Positions 43,340-50,994 of a stretch of 64,000 nt of DNA are shown here, piece after piece. Made by a program: the position numbers and the translations under genes. The first letter of the stretch is position 1; each line of letters begins with the position of its first letter. The DNA lies in assembly GCF_014873915.1 (NCBI RefSeq), contig NZ_JADBEJ010000005.1, forward strand, positions 1,984,001 through 2,048,000, in the 5' to 3' direction. Under the pieces are notes generated by a model. It worked only from the letters and a program-made list of their open reading frames with translations. It did not search any database and was not told where the DNA came from. This DNA is from Amycolatopsis roodepoortensis (GTDB lineage Bacteria; Actinomycetota; Actinomycetes; Mycobacteriales; Pseudonocardiaceae).

Positions 43340-44083
43340 CTACCGGGGCATGCGGCGCCAGATCGCGCGTGGCATCACGCGCATCACCGAGAACACCAGC
43401 CTCAGAAGTCCCGGCACCCACACGGTTCCTCGCCGCTTCCGGAGCGCGGCGACCGTCGCGTCGGCGACCTGATCCGGAGTACTGGAGAACGGCGCGGGCG
43501 ACATTCCCTCGGTCATCCGCCCGATCACGAACCCGGGCCGGACGAGCAGGAGGTGCACGCCGGTGCCGTGCAGTGCGTCGGCCAGGCCGCTCGCGAAACC
43601 GTCGAGGCCCGCTTTCGCCGAGCCGTAGACGTAGTTCGCCCGCCGGACCCGCACCCCGGCGACCGACGAGAAGACCACCAGGCTTCCGTTTCCTTGCTCA
43701 CGAAGCACATTCGCCACATGCGTCAGCACACTCACATGAGCCACATAGTCCGTGTGGACGATCGCGACGGCGTGGGCGGCGTCCGCTTCGGCGCGTGCCT
43801 GGTCGCCGAGAATCCCGAATGCGGTGACGACGACGTCGAGCGGCCCGTGGTCCGAGACGACCTTCTCCAGGAACGGGCCGTGCCCGGCGAGGTCGTCGGC
43901 GTCGAACTCGACGGCTTCGACCGCTTCCGCCCCTGCGGCCAGCAGCCGCTCGGACTCCGCGCCGAGGTCCGCGCTCCGTCGCGCGGCCAGCACGATCCGG
44001 CGCGCCCCGCCCTTGGCGAGCCGTTCCGCGACCGCGAGGCCGATCTCGCTGCGTCCGCCGAGTACCAGCACCGTTCCGCTCAC
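43340..44083 (-). CDS. dprE2: Decaprenylphosphoryl-2-keto-ribose reductase-like SDR (DprE2)
   Basis: 247-residue short-chain dehydrogenase. NAD(P) motif LVLGGRSEIGLAVAERL, catalytic Ser in VFSSVAGVRVRR and YVYGSAKAG (Tyr-x3-Lys). The combination SSVAGxRVRRxNxVYGSxKAGLDG and the basic end PRAIWRRMPR are characteristic of DprE2. With DprE1 it makes decaprenylphosphoryl-arabinose for arabinogalactan. DprE1 is not in this window, so the copy may be a paralogue. GTG at 44083 chosen; a GTG at 44128 would add 15 residues. Confidence 0.85.
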   Translation of the reverse strand: MSGTVLVLGGRSEIGLAVAERLAKGGARRIVLAARRSADLGAESERLLAAGAEAVEAVEFDADDLAGHGPFLEKVVSDHGPLDVVVTAFGILGDQARAEADAAHAVAIVHTDYVAHVSVLTHVANVLREQGNGSLVVFSSVAGVRVRRANYVYGSAKAGLDGFASGLADALHGTGVHLLLVRPGFVIGRMTEGMSPAPFSSTPDQVADATVAALRKRRGTVWVPGLLRLVFSVMRVMPRAIWRRMPR

Positions 44084-44137
44084 CCGCCGTAGTCTGCCAG
44101 GCGGCCCGGCGCCGTTCGCCAGTGGCACGTTTCACAG

Positions 44138-44153
44138 ACTGCAATTTTGCAGT
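44138..44153. promoter_or_regulatory. ACTGCA-ATTT-TGCAGT operator-like palindrome
   Basis: A perfect 6-bp inverted repeat 24 bp before the TetR start, in the divergent gap with dprE2. The setting, an AT-rich core next to a tetR-MFS pair, suits the TetR autoregulatory operator. Confidence 0.65.
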
Positions 44154-44177
44154 ATCTGCATCTTCGGGCGTATCGTC

Positions 44178-44810
44178 ATGCTCATGCCCGAACCCGTCAA
44201 AGGTCTCCGCGAGCGCAAACGGCTGGAAACCCACCGTGCGCTGGCGACCACCGCCGTCCGGCTCGTCGCCGAACGCGGTCTGGACCACGTGACGGTCGAG
44301 GACATCAGCGCGGCGGCGGGGGTTTCACCGCGCACCTTCTTCAACTACTTCGCCTCCAAAGAGGACGCCGTCGTCATCGCGCACGCCGACACGGCCGAGC
44401 GGACGCAGCGCACCATCGACAGGTTCCTTGCCACGCCGAAGGAAGTCAGCACTCCACGCGCTTTCGTCGACGCGATGAAGGAAGACTTCGCCCAGGTCGA
44501 CGAGAACCGCGAAGAGTGGCTCGGCCGGATGAAGGCCATTCAGGAGAACGCCACCCTGCATTCGCGCGCGGTGGCCATGAACCACGACACCATCGCGCCG
44601 CTGATCGAGGCGATCGCGCGCCGCACCGGCGTGGATCCCAAAGCCGAGCTGTACCCGACGCTGCTGCTGTCCACGCTCGGCGGCGCGGTGAACGCCGTGC
44701 TCATGCTCTGGTACCAGCACGACGGCCGGGTGTCCGCGCTCGACCTGCTGGACGACGCCGTCGAAACGCTTCTCGCCGGGCTCCCGGAGCCCGGCGGCCG
44801 CGCGCGCTGA
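44178..44810 (+). CDS. TetR-family regulator of the downstream MFS pump
   Basis: 210 residues with HTH GLDHVTVEDISAAAGVSPRT, FFNYFASKEDAVVI and a TetR ligand domain. The ATG at 44178 or the one 6 bp later could be used. It is 36 bp upstream of a drug-exporter gene in the same direction, so the usual model is drug binding that relieves repression of the two-gene operon. Confidence 0.9.
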   Translation: MLMPEPVKGLRERKRLETHRALATTAVRLVAERGLDHVTVEDISAAAGVSPRTFFNYFASKEDAVVIAHADTAERTQRTIDRFLATPKEVSTPRAFVDAMKEDFAQVDENREEWLGRMKAIQENATLHSRAVAMNHDTIAPLIEAIARRTGVDPKAELYPTLLLSTLGGAVNAVLMLWYQHDGRVSALDLLDDAVETLLAGLPEPGGRAR

Positions 44811-44846
44811 CGCGCCCGGCACCACAGAACACGAAGGGGGACGCCC

Positions 44847-46412
44847 ATGTCCGTATCCACGACCGAACCACGTGAACCGGAGGCCCCGGCGGGCTCGATG
44901 GACCGCAGACAGGTCCTCGAAGCGATGTCGGGGCTGATGATGGGCATGTTCGTCGCCATCCTCGCCTCGACCGTGGTCGCGAACGCGCTGCCGCGGATCG
45001 TCTCCGAACTCGGCGGCTCCCAGGCCTCCTACACCTGGGTGGTCACCACCGAACTGCTCGCGATGACCGCGACGGTTCCGCTCTGGGGCAAGCTTTCCGA
45101 TCTGTACAACAAGAAACTGCTGATCCAGCTCTCGCTCGGCCTGTTCGTGGTCGGTTCGCTGGTCGCCGGGTTCGCGGGCAACATCGAGCTCCTGATCGGC
45201 AGCCGGGTCGCGCAGGGCATCGGCGCGGGCGGGCTCACCGCGCTCGCGCAGGTGATCATGGCCGCCATCGTCTCCCCGCGGGAGCTCGGGAAGTACTCCG
45301 GCATCTTCGGTGCCGTGTTCGCCGTCGGGACCATCGCCGGCCCGCTGATCGGCGGCGTCATGGTGGACACCTCGTGGCTCGGCTGGCGCTGGTGCTTCTT
45401 CCTCGGTGTCCCGTTCGCGGTCGCGGCGATCCTGCTGCTGCAGCGCACCTTGAACCTGCCGACGATCAAACGTGACGTGAAGGTCGACTACCTCGGCGCG
45501 TTCCTGATCATGGCCGGTGTCTCGACGCTGCTGGTCTGGTCGTCGCTGGCCGGGCACCAGTTCGCCTGGGGCTCCTGGTGGACGGTCGGCCTGGTGAGCG
45601 CCGGCGTGGTCGTCCTCGCCCTCGCCGTCTACGTCGAGTCGAAGGTGGCCGAGCCGATCCTGCCGCTGGGCCTGTTCCGCAACCACACGGTCGCCCTGAC
45701 CACCCTGGCGAGTTTCCTCGTCGGTGTCGCGATGTTCGGCGGCACTGTGTTCCTGTCGCAGTACTTCCAGCTCTCGCTCGGCAAGTCGCCGACGGTGGCC
45801 GGGCTGCTGAGCCTGCCGATGATCTTCGGCATCCTGGTGTCCTCCACGGTCTCCGGCCAGCTGATCAGCCGCACCGGCAAGTGGAAGAGCCACCTGCTGC
45901 TCGGCGCGGCGCTGATGACGGCGGGCCTCGGCCTGCTGGGCACCATCGACGCGAAGACGAACCTCGTCGTCCTCGGCGCGTACATGGTGCTGCTGGGCGT
46001 GGGTGTCGGCATGCTGATGCAGAACCTGGTCCTGGTGTCCCAGAACGACGTCGACGCGCACGACCTCGGCACGGCGACCTCCACGCTGTCGTTCTTCCGC
46101 AGCCTCGGCGGCTCCATCGGGGTGAGCGCGCTCGGCGCGGTGCTCGCGAACCGGGTCCTCGCGCTGATGAGCGAGAAGCTCGGGCCGCTGCCCGGCGGCG
46201 GCGAAGGCGGCGCGGTGCCGAACATCGCCACGCTGCCCGAACCGGTCGCGAACGTCGTCCGCGAGGCCTACGGGGAGGCGACCAGCGAGCTGTTCCTGAT
46301 CAGCGCGCCGATCGCGCTGCTGGTCGTCGTCGCCGTCGCGTTCCTCAAGCACAAGCCGCTCAAGACCCAGTCGGGCAACGAGCGGCTGGCCGAGGAGACC
46401 GCCGCCGCCTGA
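44847..46412 (+). CDS. DHA2-family (EmrB/QacA) drug efflux MFS transporter
   Basis: 521-residue inner-membrane H+-antiporter with 14 predicted helices. Motifs: MFVAILASTVVANALPRI at helix 1, WGKLSDLYNKK between helices 2 and 3, GRVAQGIGAGGLTALAQVIM in helix 4 and GPLIGGVMVDTSWLGWRW in helix 5. AAGGGGG precedes the ATG. It follows its probable TetR repressor and ends at a strong terminator. Substrate unknown. Confidence 0.93.
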   Translation: MSVSTTEPREPEAPAGSMDRRQVLEAMSGLMMGMFVAILASTVVANALPRIVSELGGSQASYTWVVTTELLAMTATVPLWGKLSDLYNKKLLIQLSLGLFVVGSLVAGFAGNIELLIGSRVAQGIGAGGLTALAQVIMAAIVSPRELGKYSGIFGAVFAVGTIAGPLIGGVMVDTSWLGWRWCFFLGVPFAVAAILLLQRTLNLPTIKRDVKVDYLGAFLIMAGVSTLLVWSSLAGHQFAWGSWWTVGLVSAGVVVLALAVYVESKVAEPILPLGLFRNHTVALTTLASFLVGVAMFGGTVFLSQYFQLSLGKSPTVAGLLSLPMIFGILVSSTVSGQLISRTGKWKSHLLLGAALMTAGLGLLGTIDAKTNLVVLGAYMVLLGVGVGMLMQNLVLVSQNDVDAHDLGTATSTLSFFRSLGGSIGVSALGAVLANRVLALMSEKLGPLPGGGEGGAVPNIATLPEPVANVVREAYGEATSELFLISAPIALLVVVAVAFLKHKPLKTQSGNERLAEETAAA

Positions 46413-46423
46413 CCGTCATGACG

Positions 46424-46458
46424 GAGGGGCCCGGTTCACGGAACCGGGCCCCTCTTTT
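46424..46458 (+). terminator. Intrinsic terminator after the MFS pump
   Basis: GAGGGGCCCGGTTC (46424-46437), loop ACG, GAACCGGGCCCCTC (46441-46454), then TTTT. A classic Rho-independent terminator, 11 bp past the MFS stop. Confidence 0.93.
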
Positions 46459-46507
46459 CGCGCGCACGAAGAACACGACAGTAATTCGGCAACACGATCG
46501 AATGCTT

Positions 46508-46759
46508 TCAGGCGGCGCTGCCGACGCGAATCACGTGGCGTCGCTCGCTACCGGTCAGCCCGCCGAAAACTCCATGGGCCAACCCGTTTTCCACGGCGTA
46601 GGCCAGACAGGCCGAAGTGACCGGGCACCGGGCGCAGACGGCCTTCGCCCTGGCAGCCTGCCGGGCGCCGGGGCCGGTTTCGGTGACCGGGAAGAACAGT
46701 TCGGGATCCTCACCGCGGCAAGCGGCCTCGCTAAGGTCACCCGCCATCCTCATTTCCAT
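46508..46759 (-). CDS. WhiB-family iron-sulfur regulator
   Basis: 83 residues with the four 4Fe-4S cysteines Cys14, 42, 45 and 51 (CARCPVTSAC) and the GVFGGLTGSERR turn, a variant of the usual G-[VI]-W-G-G. The basic C-terminal tail is short, so DNA contact may be weak. WhiB proteins act with the primary sigma factor. It is divergent from the tandem sigma protein gene. Confidence 0.92.
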   Translation of the reverse strand: MEMRMAGDLSEAACRGEDPELFFPVTETGPGARQAARAKAVCARCPVTSACLAYAVENGLAHGVFGGLTGSERRHVIRVGSAA

Positions 46760-46929
46760 TTTCCTATCACCTCCTTTTTCTCGATTTTCCCTTCCTCGTC
46801 AAACGACTTCCGGGTATCCGGCCTCGTACGCCACGCAAACATCACCTTGACCGAATCGTTACACTCAGCGGCCCGCTCACTGCACCTGTCCCTGTGAGGG
46901 CATTCGCGTCAGGCGGCGGAGAGCGGTGA

Positions 46930-48114
46930 GTGCGGGTGATGGGCCACGACGGGTTCGACGAGTTCTTCCACGCCGAATTTCCGCTGCTCACCGGCTTTCT
47001 GTGCAAGGCGGGCTTCGCGCTGGACCCGGCGCGGGACGCGGCCGCGGAGGCGATGCTGAACGCCTACGAAGGGTGGCCGGGCATCACGCAGCCGAAGGCG
47101 TGGGTCCGCCGAGTCGGGCATCGGCGGGCGAAGGAACAGACGGCGACCAGGGCCGATTGGGTCTTCGACGACGCCGGCCGGGAGGACAAGCTCAGCGCCC
47201 TCGCCGACGAGGCGTCGTCCGTCCTGACGATGCTGGGCAGGCTGCCGAAACGCCAGCAACTCGGCATGGCGTGGGCGCTGGACGGCTACTCGTCGCGGGA
47301 GATCGCCGGGGTGCTCGGCGTCGCGGACGACGCGGTCGGCGCGACCCTCCGCCACGCGCGTGACCGTCTGGCCGAGCACGACCCCGCCTTCGTCGACAAC
47401 CTGGACAGCGCCAACAGCGCCTTCATCGACGCGCTGAGGACGGGACTCGACGTCGACGACACCCTGTCCCGGATCAAGAACCGCGCGATGATCAGGGAAC
47501 TCGCGCTGGTGGCGCCCGGCGCCCCGGCGGAGTCGGAACCCGAGCAGGTGACGCCGTCGCGTTGGTACACCCTCGACGAACCCGTCGCGGCCGCCGGACG
47601 AGGCGACCGGCGGGCCCTGAACCAGCTGCTGACCACCATCCGCCCGCTCGTGATCCGGTACTGCCGGGCGCGGATCGGCAGGCAGGAACGGACCTACGCC
47701 TCGGCGGACGATGTCGCGCAGGAAGTCTGCGTGGCGATCCTCCGCGCGCTGCCGACCTACCGTGAACGAGGACGGCCGTTCCTCGCCTTCGTCTACGGCA
47801 TCGCCCACCACAAGGTCGCCGACGCCCGCCGCGCCGCCGCCCGCAACCGCACCGAACCCGTCGCCGAAGTCCCCGACGGGGTCTCGGAAACCGCCGGCCC
47901 CGAACAGCAAGCACTGCACAACGAACTGAGCGACCGCATGGGTGAACTGCTGCGGATCCTGCCGGACAAACAGCGGGAGATCGTCGTGTTGCGGATCGTC
48001 GTCGGCCTGTCCGCCGAGGAGACCGCCGGTGTGGTCGGCTCGACGGCGGGAGCCGTGCGGGTGGCGCAGCACCGGGCTTTGACGCGATTGCGGAAAATCC
48101 TCACGGATGCCTGA
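46930..48114 (+). CDS. Tandem double sigma-factor-like protein (ECF module + SigD/ShbA-like module)
   Basis: 394 residues holding two sigma-70 family modules in one frame. Module 1 (about 5-152) has a region-2-like part (AAAEAMLNAYEGWPGITQPK, AWVRRVGHRR) and a region-4 HTH (LPKRQQLGMAWALDGYSSRE, IAGVLGVADDAVGATLRHAR). Module 2 (about 215-392) resembles SigD/ShbA: SADDVAQEVCVAILRALPTY, FLAFVYGIAHHKVADA, and RLVVGLS-type region 4 (VVLRIVVGLSAEETAGVVGS). A typical ECF is half this size. The linker has no strong internal ribosome site. GTG at 46930 has GGAG upstream. Confidence 0.85.
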   Translation: MRVMGHDGFDEFFHAEFPLLTGFLCKAGFALDPARDAAAEAMLNAYEGWPGITQPKAWVRRVGHRRAKEQTATRADWVFDDAGREDKLSALADEASSVLTMLGRLPKRQQLGMAWALDGYSSREIAGVLGVADDAVGATLRHARDRLAEHDPAFVDNLDSANSAFIDALRTGLDVDDTLSRIKNRAMIRELALVAPGAPAESEPEQVTPSRWYTLDEPVAAAGRGDRRALNQLLTTIRPLVIRYCRARIGRQERTYASADDVAQEVCVAILRALPTYRERGRPFLAFVYGIAHHKVADARRAAARNRTEPVAEVPDGVSETAGPEQQALHNELSDRMGELLRILPDKQREIVVLRIVVGLSAEETAGVVGSTAGAVRVAQHRALTRLRKILTDA

Positions 48115-48117
48115 TCG

Positions 48118-49491
48118 TCAGGCGTCCGGTCGCCTGACGGCGAGCACGGCGAGCCCGCACAGCACCACCACACCGATCACCGCGACCACGGCGAGCCCCG
48201 TGGTGAAACCGTGCCCGCGCTGGACGAAGGTGCCGACGCTGCCGAGGACGGCGACCCCGAGTGCCAGCCCGAACTCCACGCTGGTCTCCGACAACGCCGA
48301 CGCCGCCCCCGCCCGGCCCGGTGGTGCCGCGCCGATCACGATCTCCGTGCTCAGCGCCATCACCGGCCCCAGGCCGAGGTAGATCAGGACGAGACCGGCG
48401 ACCAGCGGCGCGATCCCCTCTTCGGCCGGCGTCAAGGCCAGCACGCCGAAGCCGAGCGCCGACACGACCAAGGACGACGCGAACAGGCGGTGGACCGGGA
48501 TCCGGCGAGCCAGTGCCGGAGCCGCGACCGACGTGAAGACCATCGCGACCGCGGAAGGCACCAGCCACATCCCGGCCGCGATCGGCGACAGATCGGCTTC
48601 CTGCTGGAGGTAGAGCGCGGCGAACAGGTAGATCCCGGCGACGCAGGCGAGCGCGGCGAGAAGGACCAGCAGCGCGTTCCGGAACGGGCGCGCCGCGAAC
48701 AACCGGAGGTCGATCAAAGGCACGCTCAACCGCCGCTGCCGCCGCAGGAACACGGTTCCGGCGCCACCACCGAGCAGCAGCGCGGCCCCGCCCGCCGCCA
48801 CCGACCCGCCTTCCGCGAGATGCTTGATGCCGTAGACGATCGGCAGCACGGTCGCCAGGGACAGGCCCACGCTCGCGAGGTCCAGCTTGCCGGGCTCGGG
48901 GTCGCGGTGCTCCGGCAGCAGGAACGGGCCGGTGATCAGCAGCAGGAGCATCACCGGGACGGCGAGCAGGAACACCGAACCCCACCAGAACCACTCGAGC
49001 AGCAGCCCGCCCGCCACCGGGCCGAGCGCCACTCCGCCGGACAGGCCGGCCGACCACAGTCCGATCGCGACACCGCGCTGACGAGGATCACCGAACATGT
49101 TCCCGATCAGGGCGAGGGTGGACGGCATGAGGGTCGCACCGGCGATGCCGAGTAACCCGCGGGCGACGATCAGCAGTTCGGCCGACGGCGCGTAGGCCGC
49201 CAGTACCGAAACGATCAGGAAGGCCGCCGCGCCGATCAGCAGCAACCGTCGCCTGCCGATGCGGTCGCCCAGCGTGCCCATGGTGACGAGGAAACCGGCC
49301 ACCAGGAAGCCGTAGGCGTCGGAGATCCACAGCAGCTGGCCCGGGCTCGGGGCCAGCTCGGCGGAAAGACTGGGAAGCGCCAGGTAGAGCACCGTGGCGT
49401 CCATGGACAGCAACGCGGTCGGCAGGACGAGCACGGCGAGGCCGAGCCATTCCCGTGGCCCCGCGGAGGTTTCGAGTTGTCGGTCGGACAT
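48118..49491 (-). CDS. DHA2-type MFS transporter
   Basis: 457-residue transporter with about 14 helices; motifs LSMDATVLYLALPSLSAELA, TLGDRIGRRRLLLIG and ARGLLGIAGATLMPSTLALI. The promoter region is shared with the divergent merR gene and carries a MerR-type palindrome, so it is probably activated by that regulator. Its 3' end is 3 bp from the convergent sigma gene. Confidence 0.92.
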   Translation of the reverse strand: MSDRQLETSAGPREWLGLAVLVLPTALLSMDATVLYLALPSLSAELAPSPGQLLWISDAYGFLVAGFLVTMGTLGDRIGRRRLLLIGAAAFLIVSVLAAYAPSAELLIVARGLLGIAGATLMPSTLALIGNMFGDPRQRGVAIGLWSAGLSGGVALGPVAGGLLLEWFWWGSVFLLAVPVMLLLLITGPFLLPEHRDPEPGKLDLASVGLSLATVLPIVYGIKHLAEGGSVAAGGAALLLGGGAGTVFLRRQRRLSVPLIDLRLFAARPFRNALLVLLAALACVAGIYLFAALYLQQEADLSPIAAGMWLVPSAVAMVFTSVAAPALARRIPVHRLFASSLVVSALGFGVLALTPAEEGIAPLVAGLVLIYLGLGPVMALSTEIVIGAAPPGRAGAASALSETSVEFGLALGVAVLGSVGTFVQRGHGFTTGLAVVAVIGVVVLCGLAVLAVRRPDA

Positions 49492-49507
49492 GCCTCGACG
49501 CTAAAGT

Positions 49508-49523
49508 CTCACATAGATGTGAG
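49508..49523 (-). promoter_or_regulatory. MerR-type operator in a stretched promoter
   Basis: CTCACAT-AG-ATGTGAG is a perfect inverted repeat. Read on the minus strand it sits in an overlong spacer between TTGACT (-35-like) and TTTAGC (-10-like), the layout MerR proteins untwist. It should drive the MFS gene from 49491. Confidence 0.75.
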
Positions 49524-49549
49524 AGTCAAGGGCGAGTCGCGGAGGGGCC

Positions 49550-49942
49550 GTGCGCATCAGCGAACTGGAACGCAGGACCGGGGTCAGCCAGCGTCTTCTG
49601 CGCTATTACGAGGAACAAGGACTGCTGCGGCCCGAACGTCTCCCGAGCGGCTATCGCGTGTACGCAGAAGCCGACGTCACCACCGTGGAGCACATCCGCA
49701 ACCTTCTCGCCGCGGGGCTGTCCACCACCACGATCGCCGATCTGCTGCCCTGTATGGGTTCCGACGGCGGCAGGCTCATCGCCGACTGCCCGGAACTGTT
49801 GGTGGACCTGCATCGGGAACGCGCCAGGCTCAGTGCCGCGATCGCCGAACTGACCACCGCCCGCGGCACCCTCGACCAGGTGATCGCCACCGCGCCGCCC
49901 GCCGTCGAGCACGAGGCCGCCCGGCTGGGCGGCCTCGGCTAG
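49550..49942 (+). CDS. MerR-family regulator
   Basis: 130 residues: winged HTH with MRISELERRTGVSQRLLRYY, EEQGLLRPERLPSGYRVYAE, and a coiled-coil dimer helix. One Cys pair region (LLPCMGSDGG, ADCPELL) is present but lacks a classical metal motif, so the ligand is probably an organic compound exported by the divergent MFS. GTG start at 49550. Confidence 0.9.
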   Translation: MRISELERRTGVSQRLLRYYEEQGLLRPERLPSGYRVYAEADVTTVEHIRNLLAAGLSTTTIADLLPCMGSDGGRLIADCPELLVDLHRERARLSAAIAELTTARGTLDQVIATAPPAVEHEAARLGGLG

Positions 49943-49949
49943 GAGGGGC

Positions 49950-50516
49950 TCAGGGGCGGCAGCGTTCCGCGGTCGCCGCCGCCGTCTTCAGCTCGGGAGC
50001 CCCCAGGATGGCCGCGACCGGGTCGAGCGCGCCGTGCGTGTCCTTCTGGGCGGCCATGAGCCCGTCGACCGCACGGCCTTGCGCCGCGGTGTCGTCCTTC
50101 CCCGCCGCGTCCAGATCCGCCTTCGCTTTCACGGTCTTGTCGCGTGCCGAGGTGTACTTCGCGAGGAAGTCCCGCTTCGCCGTGTCTCCGGCGGGAACCG
50201 GCGCGGCGGGCAGCGCACTGAGGCCGTCGACCGTCTTGGCCAGGATCCCCGCGTAGTGACCGAGTTGCGCGCTGGTGCTCTTCTTGATGGCCTCGACGGT
50301 TTCCCCGCTCGCCGACGGCATCGTGTTGTTGCCCTCGACGAAATCCTTGACCGCGCCGCAGAAGCCGTTCATCCAGGCCACCGCCGCGGCGGGATCCGCG
50401 GCGGACGGCGAAGGCGCCGCCTGCCGGGCGGCCGGTGCCGGATCCGGCGCGCAACCGGCCAGCACCGCCGCGGCCAGGACGATTCCCGCGGCGACCGATG
50501 TCTTGTGGGCACACAT
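49950..50516 (-). CDS. Lipoprotein of unknown function
   Basis: 188 residues: signal MCAHKTSVAAGIVLAAAVLAGC with the Cys in the lipobox, an Ala/Pro/Ser linker, then a mostly helical domain (WMNGFCGAVKDFVEGNNTM, LDAAGKDDTAAQGRAV) with Cys near the start and end. Similar small helical lipoproteins are common in actinomycetes; none has a clear role. The ATG at 50516 has GGGGAAC upstream. It diverges from the Y-RNA/Ro locus. Confidence 0.8.
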   Translation of the reverse strand: MCAHKTSVAAGIVLAAAVLAGCAPDPAPAARQAAPSPSAADPAAAVAWMNGFCGAVKDFVEGNNTMPSASGETVEAIKKSTSAQLGHYAGILAKTVDGLSALPAAPVPAGDTAKRDFLAKYTSARDKTVKAKADLDAAGKDDTAAQGRAVDGLMAAQKDTHGALDPVAAILGAPELKTAAATAERCRP

Positions 50517-50587
50517 TTCCGTTCCCCTCTCCCCCGGCTGCTGTTCCCGCCGGTGCGAGGACGGTGACACGGCGGCGCGCCCGCCGT

Positions 50588-50605
50588 CTGCGTCATCTGA
50601 CGCAG
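50588..50605. promoter_or_regulatory. CTGCGTCA-TC-TGACGCAG palindrome
   Basis: A perfect 8-bp inverted repeat between the divergent lipoprotein gene and the first Y-like RNA, about 80 bp upstream of the RNA. It is a candidate regulator-binding site for the Ro/Y locus, the lipoprotein, or both. Confidence 0.6.
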
Positions 50606-50668
50606 AACGAGAGGACCGGTAATTCCGGCGACGTGGACGCGAGCGCTCTGTTAGCTTGGGCGAGCACT

Positions 50669-50798
50669 CCCGGTGCGCAGGTAACGGTTACTTCCTCTTT
50701 CACAGGAGAGACGCGGGTTCGAATCCCGCCGCGGGCTCCGGCCCGCGTCGACCAGCGGCCAAGGTCACTTTCGTCACCGTCACCGATCATTTCTCGGG
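50669..50798 (+). ncRNA. Y-RNA-like, tRNA-mimic RNA, copy A
   Basis: Predicted fold. Outer stem 50680-50691 with 50773-50784 (GGTAACGGTTAC / GTCACCGTCACC, two mismatches) is the likely Ro-binding helix. GAGAG 50706-50710 with CTTTC 50768-50772 stands in for an anticodon stem. The T-arm is GCGGG-TTCGAAT-CCCGC at 50713-50729. An acceptor-like hairpin follows at 50730-50747 (CGCGGGC / GCCCGCG, loop TCCG). The D-arm is GACC-AGCGGCCAA-GGTC at 50750-50766. The T-arm precedes the D-arm, so this is not a normal tRNA. The order matches bacterial YrlA RNAs. It lies upstream of the Ro60 gene. Ends are estimates. Confidence 0.78.
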
Positions 50799-50818
50799 AG
50801 CCCACAACTTCAGATGTG

Positions 50819-50949
50819 CCCGGTGCGCAGGCGACGGCTACTTCACCGTATTCCAAGGGTTGCGGGTTCGAGCCCCGTCCGGCAGGCATCCTGCCGGTAG
50901 CTCAATCGGTAGAGCATTGGACAAGCACCGTCGCCGACTTTTTCTCGGG
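50819..50949 (+). ncRNA. Y-RNA-like, tRNA-mimic RNA, copy B
   Basis: Same plan as copy A, exactly 150 bp later. The Ro stem GGCGACGG (50830-50837) pairs with CCGTCGCC (50928-50935), which runs into GACTTTTTC, a terminator-like end. TCCAA 50852-50856 pairs with TTGGA 50917-50921. The T-arm is GCGGG-TTCGAGC-CCCGT at 50862-50878. The acceptor hairpin is CCGGCA / TGCCGG (50879-50884, 50892-50897). A near-perfect tRNA D-arm GCTC-AATCGGTA-GAGC lies at 50900-50915. Both copies begin CCCGGTGCGCAGG and end TTTCTCGGG. Known YrlA RNAs mimic tRNA and tether partners to Ro. Confidence 0.87.
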
Positions 50950-50994
50950 CCACATCCGGAGTCGAAGCTCCCCTCGAACGAAACGAGGGTCGAG

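Noticed and set aside
50862..50915. A normal tRNA gene
   Set aside because: Canonical T- and D-arms are present but in the wrong order, with the acceptor strands joined by a loop and no anticodon loop. This fits a Y RNA, not a tRNA; a permuted tRNA is less likely because the outer stem is extended and matches copy A.
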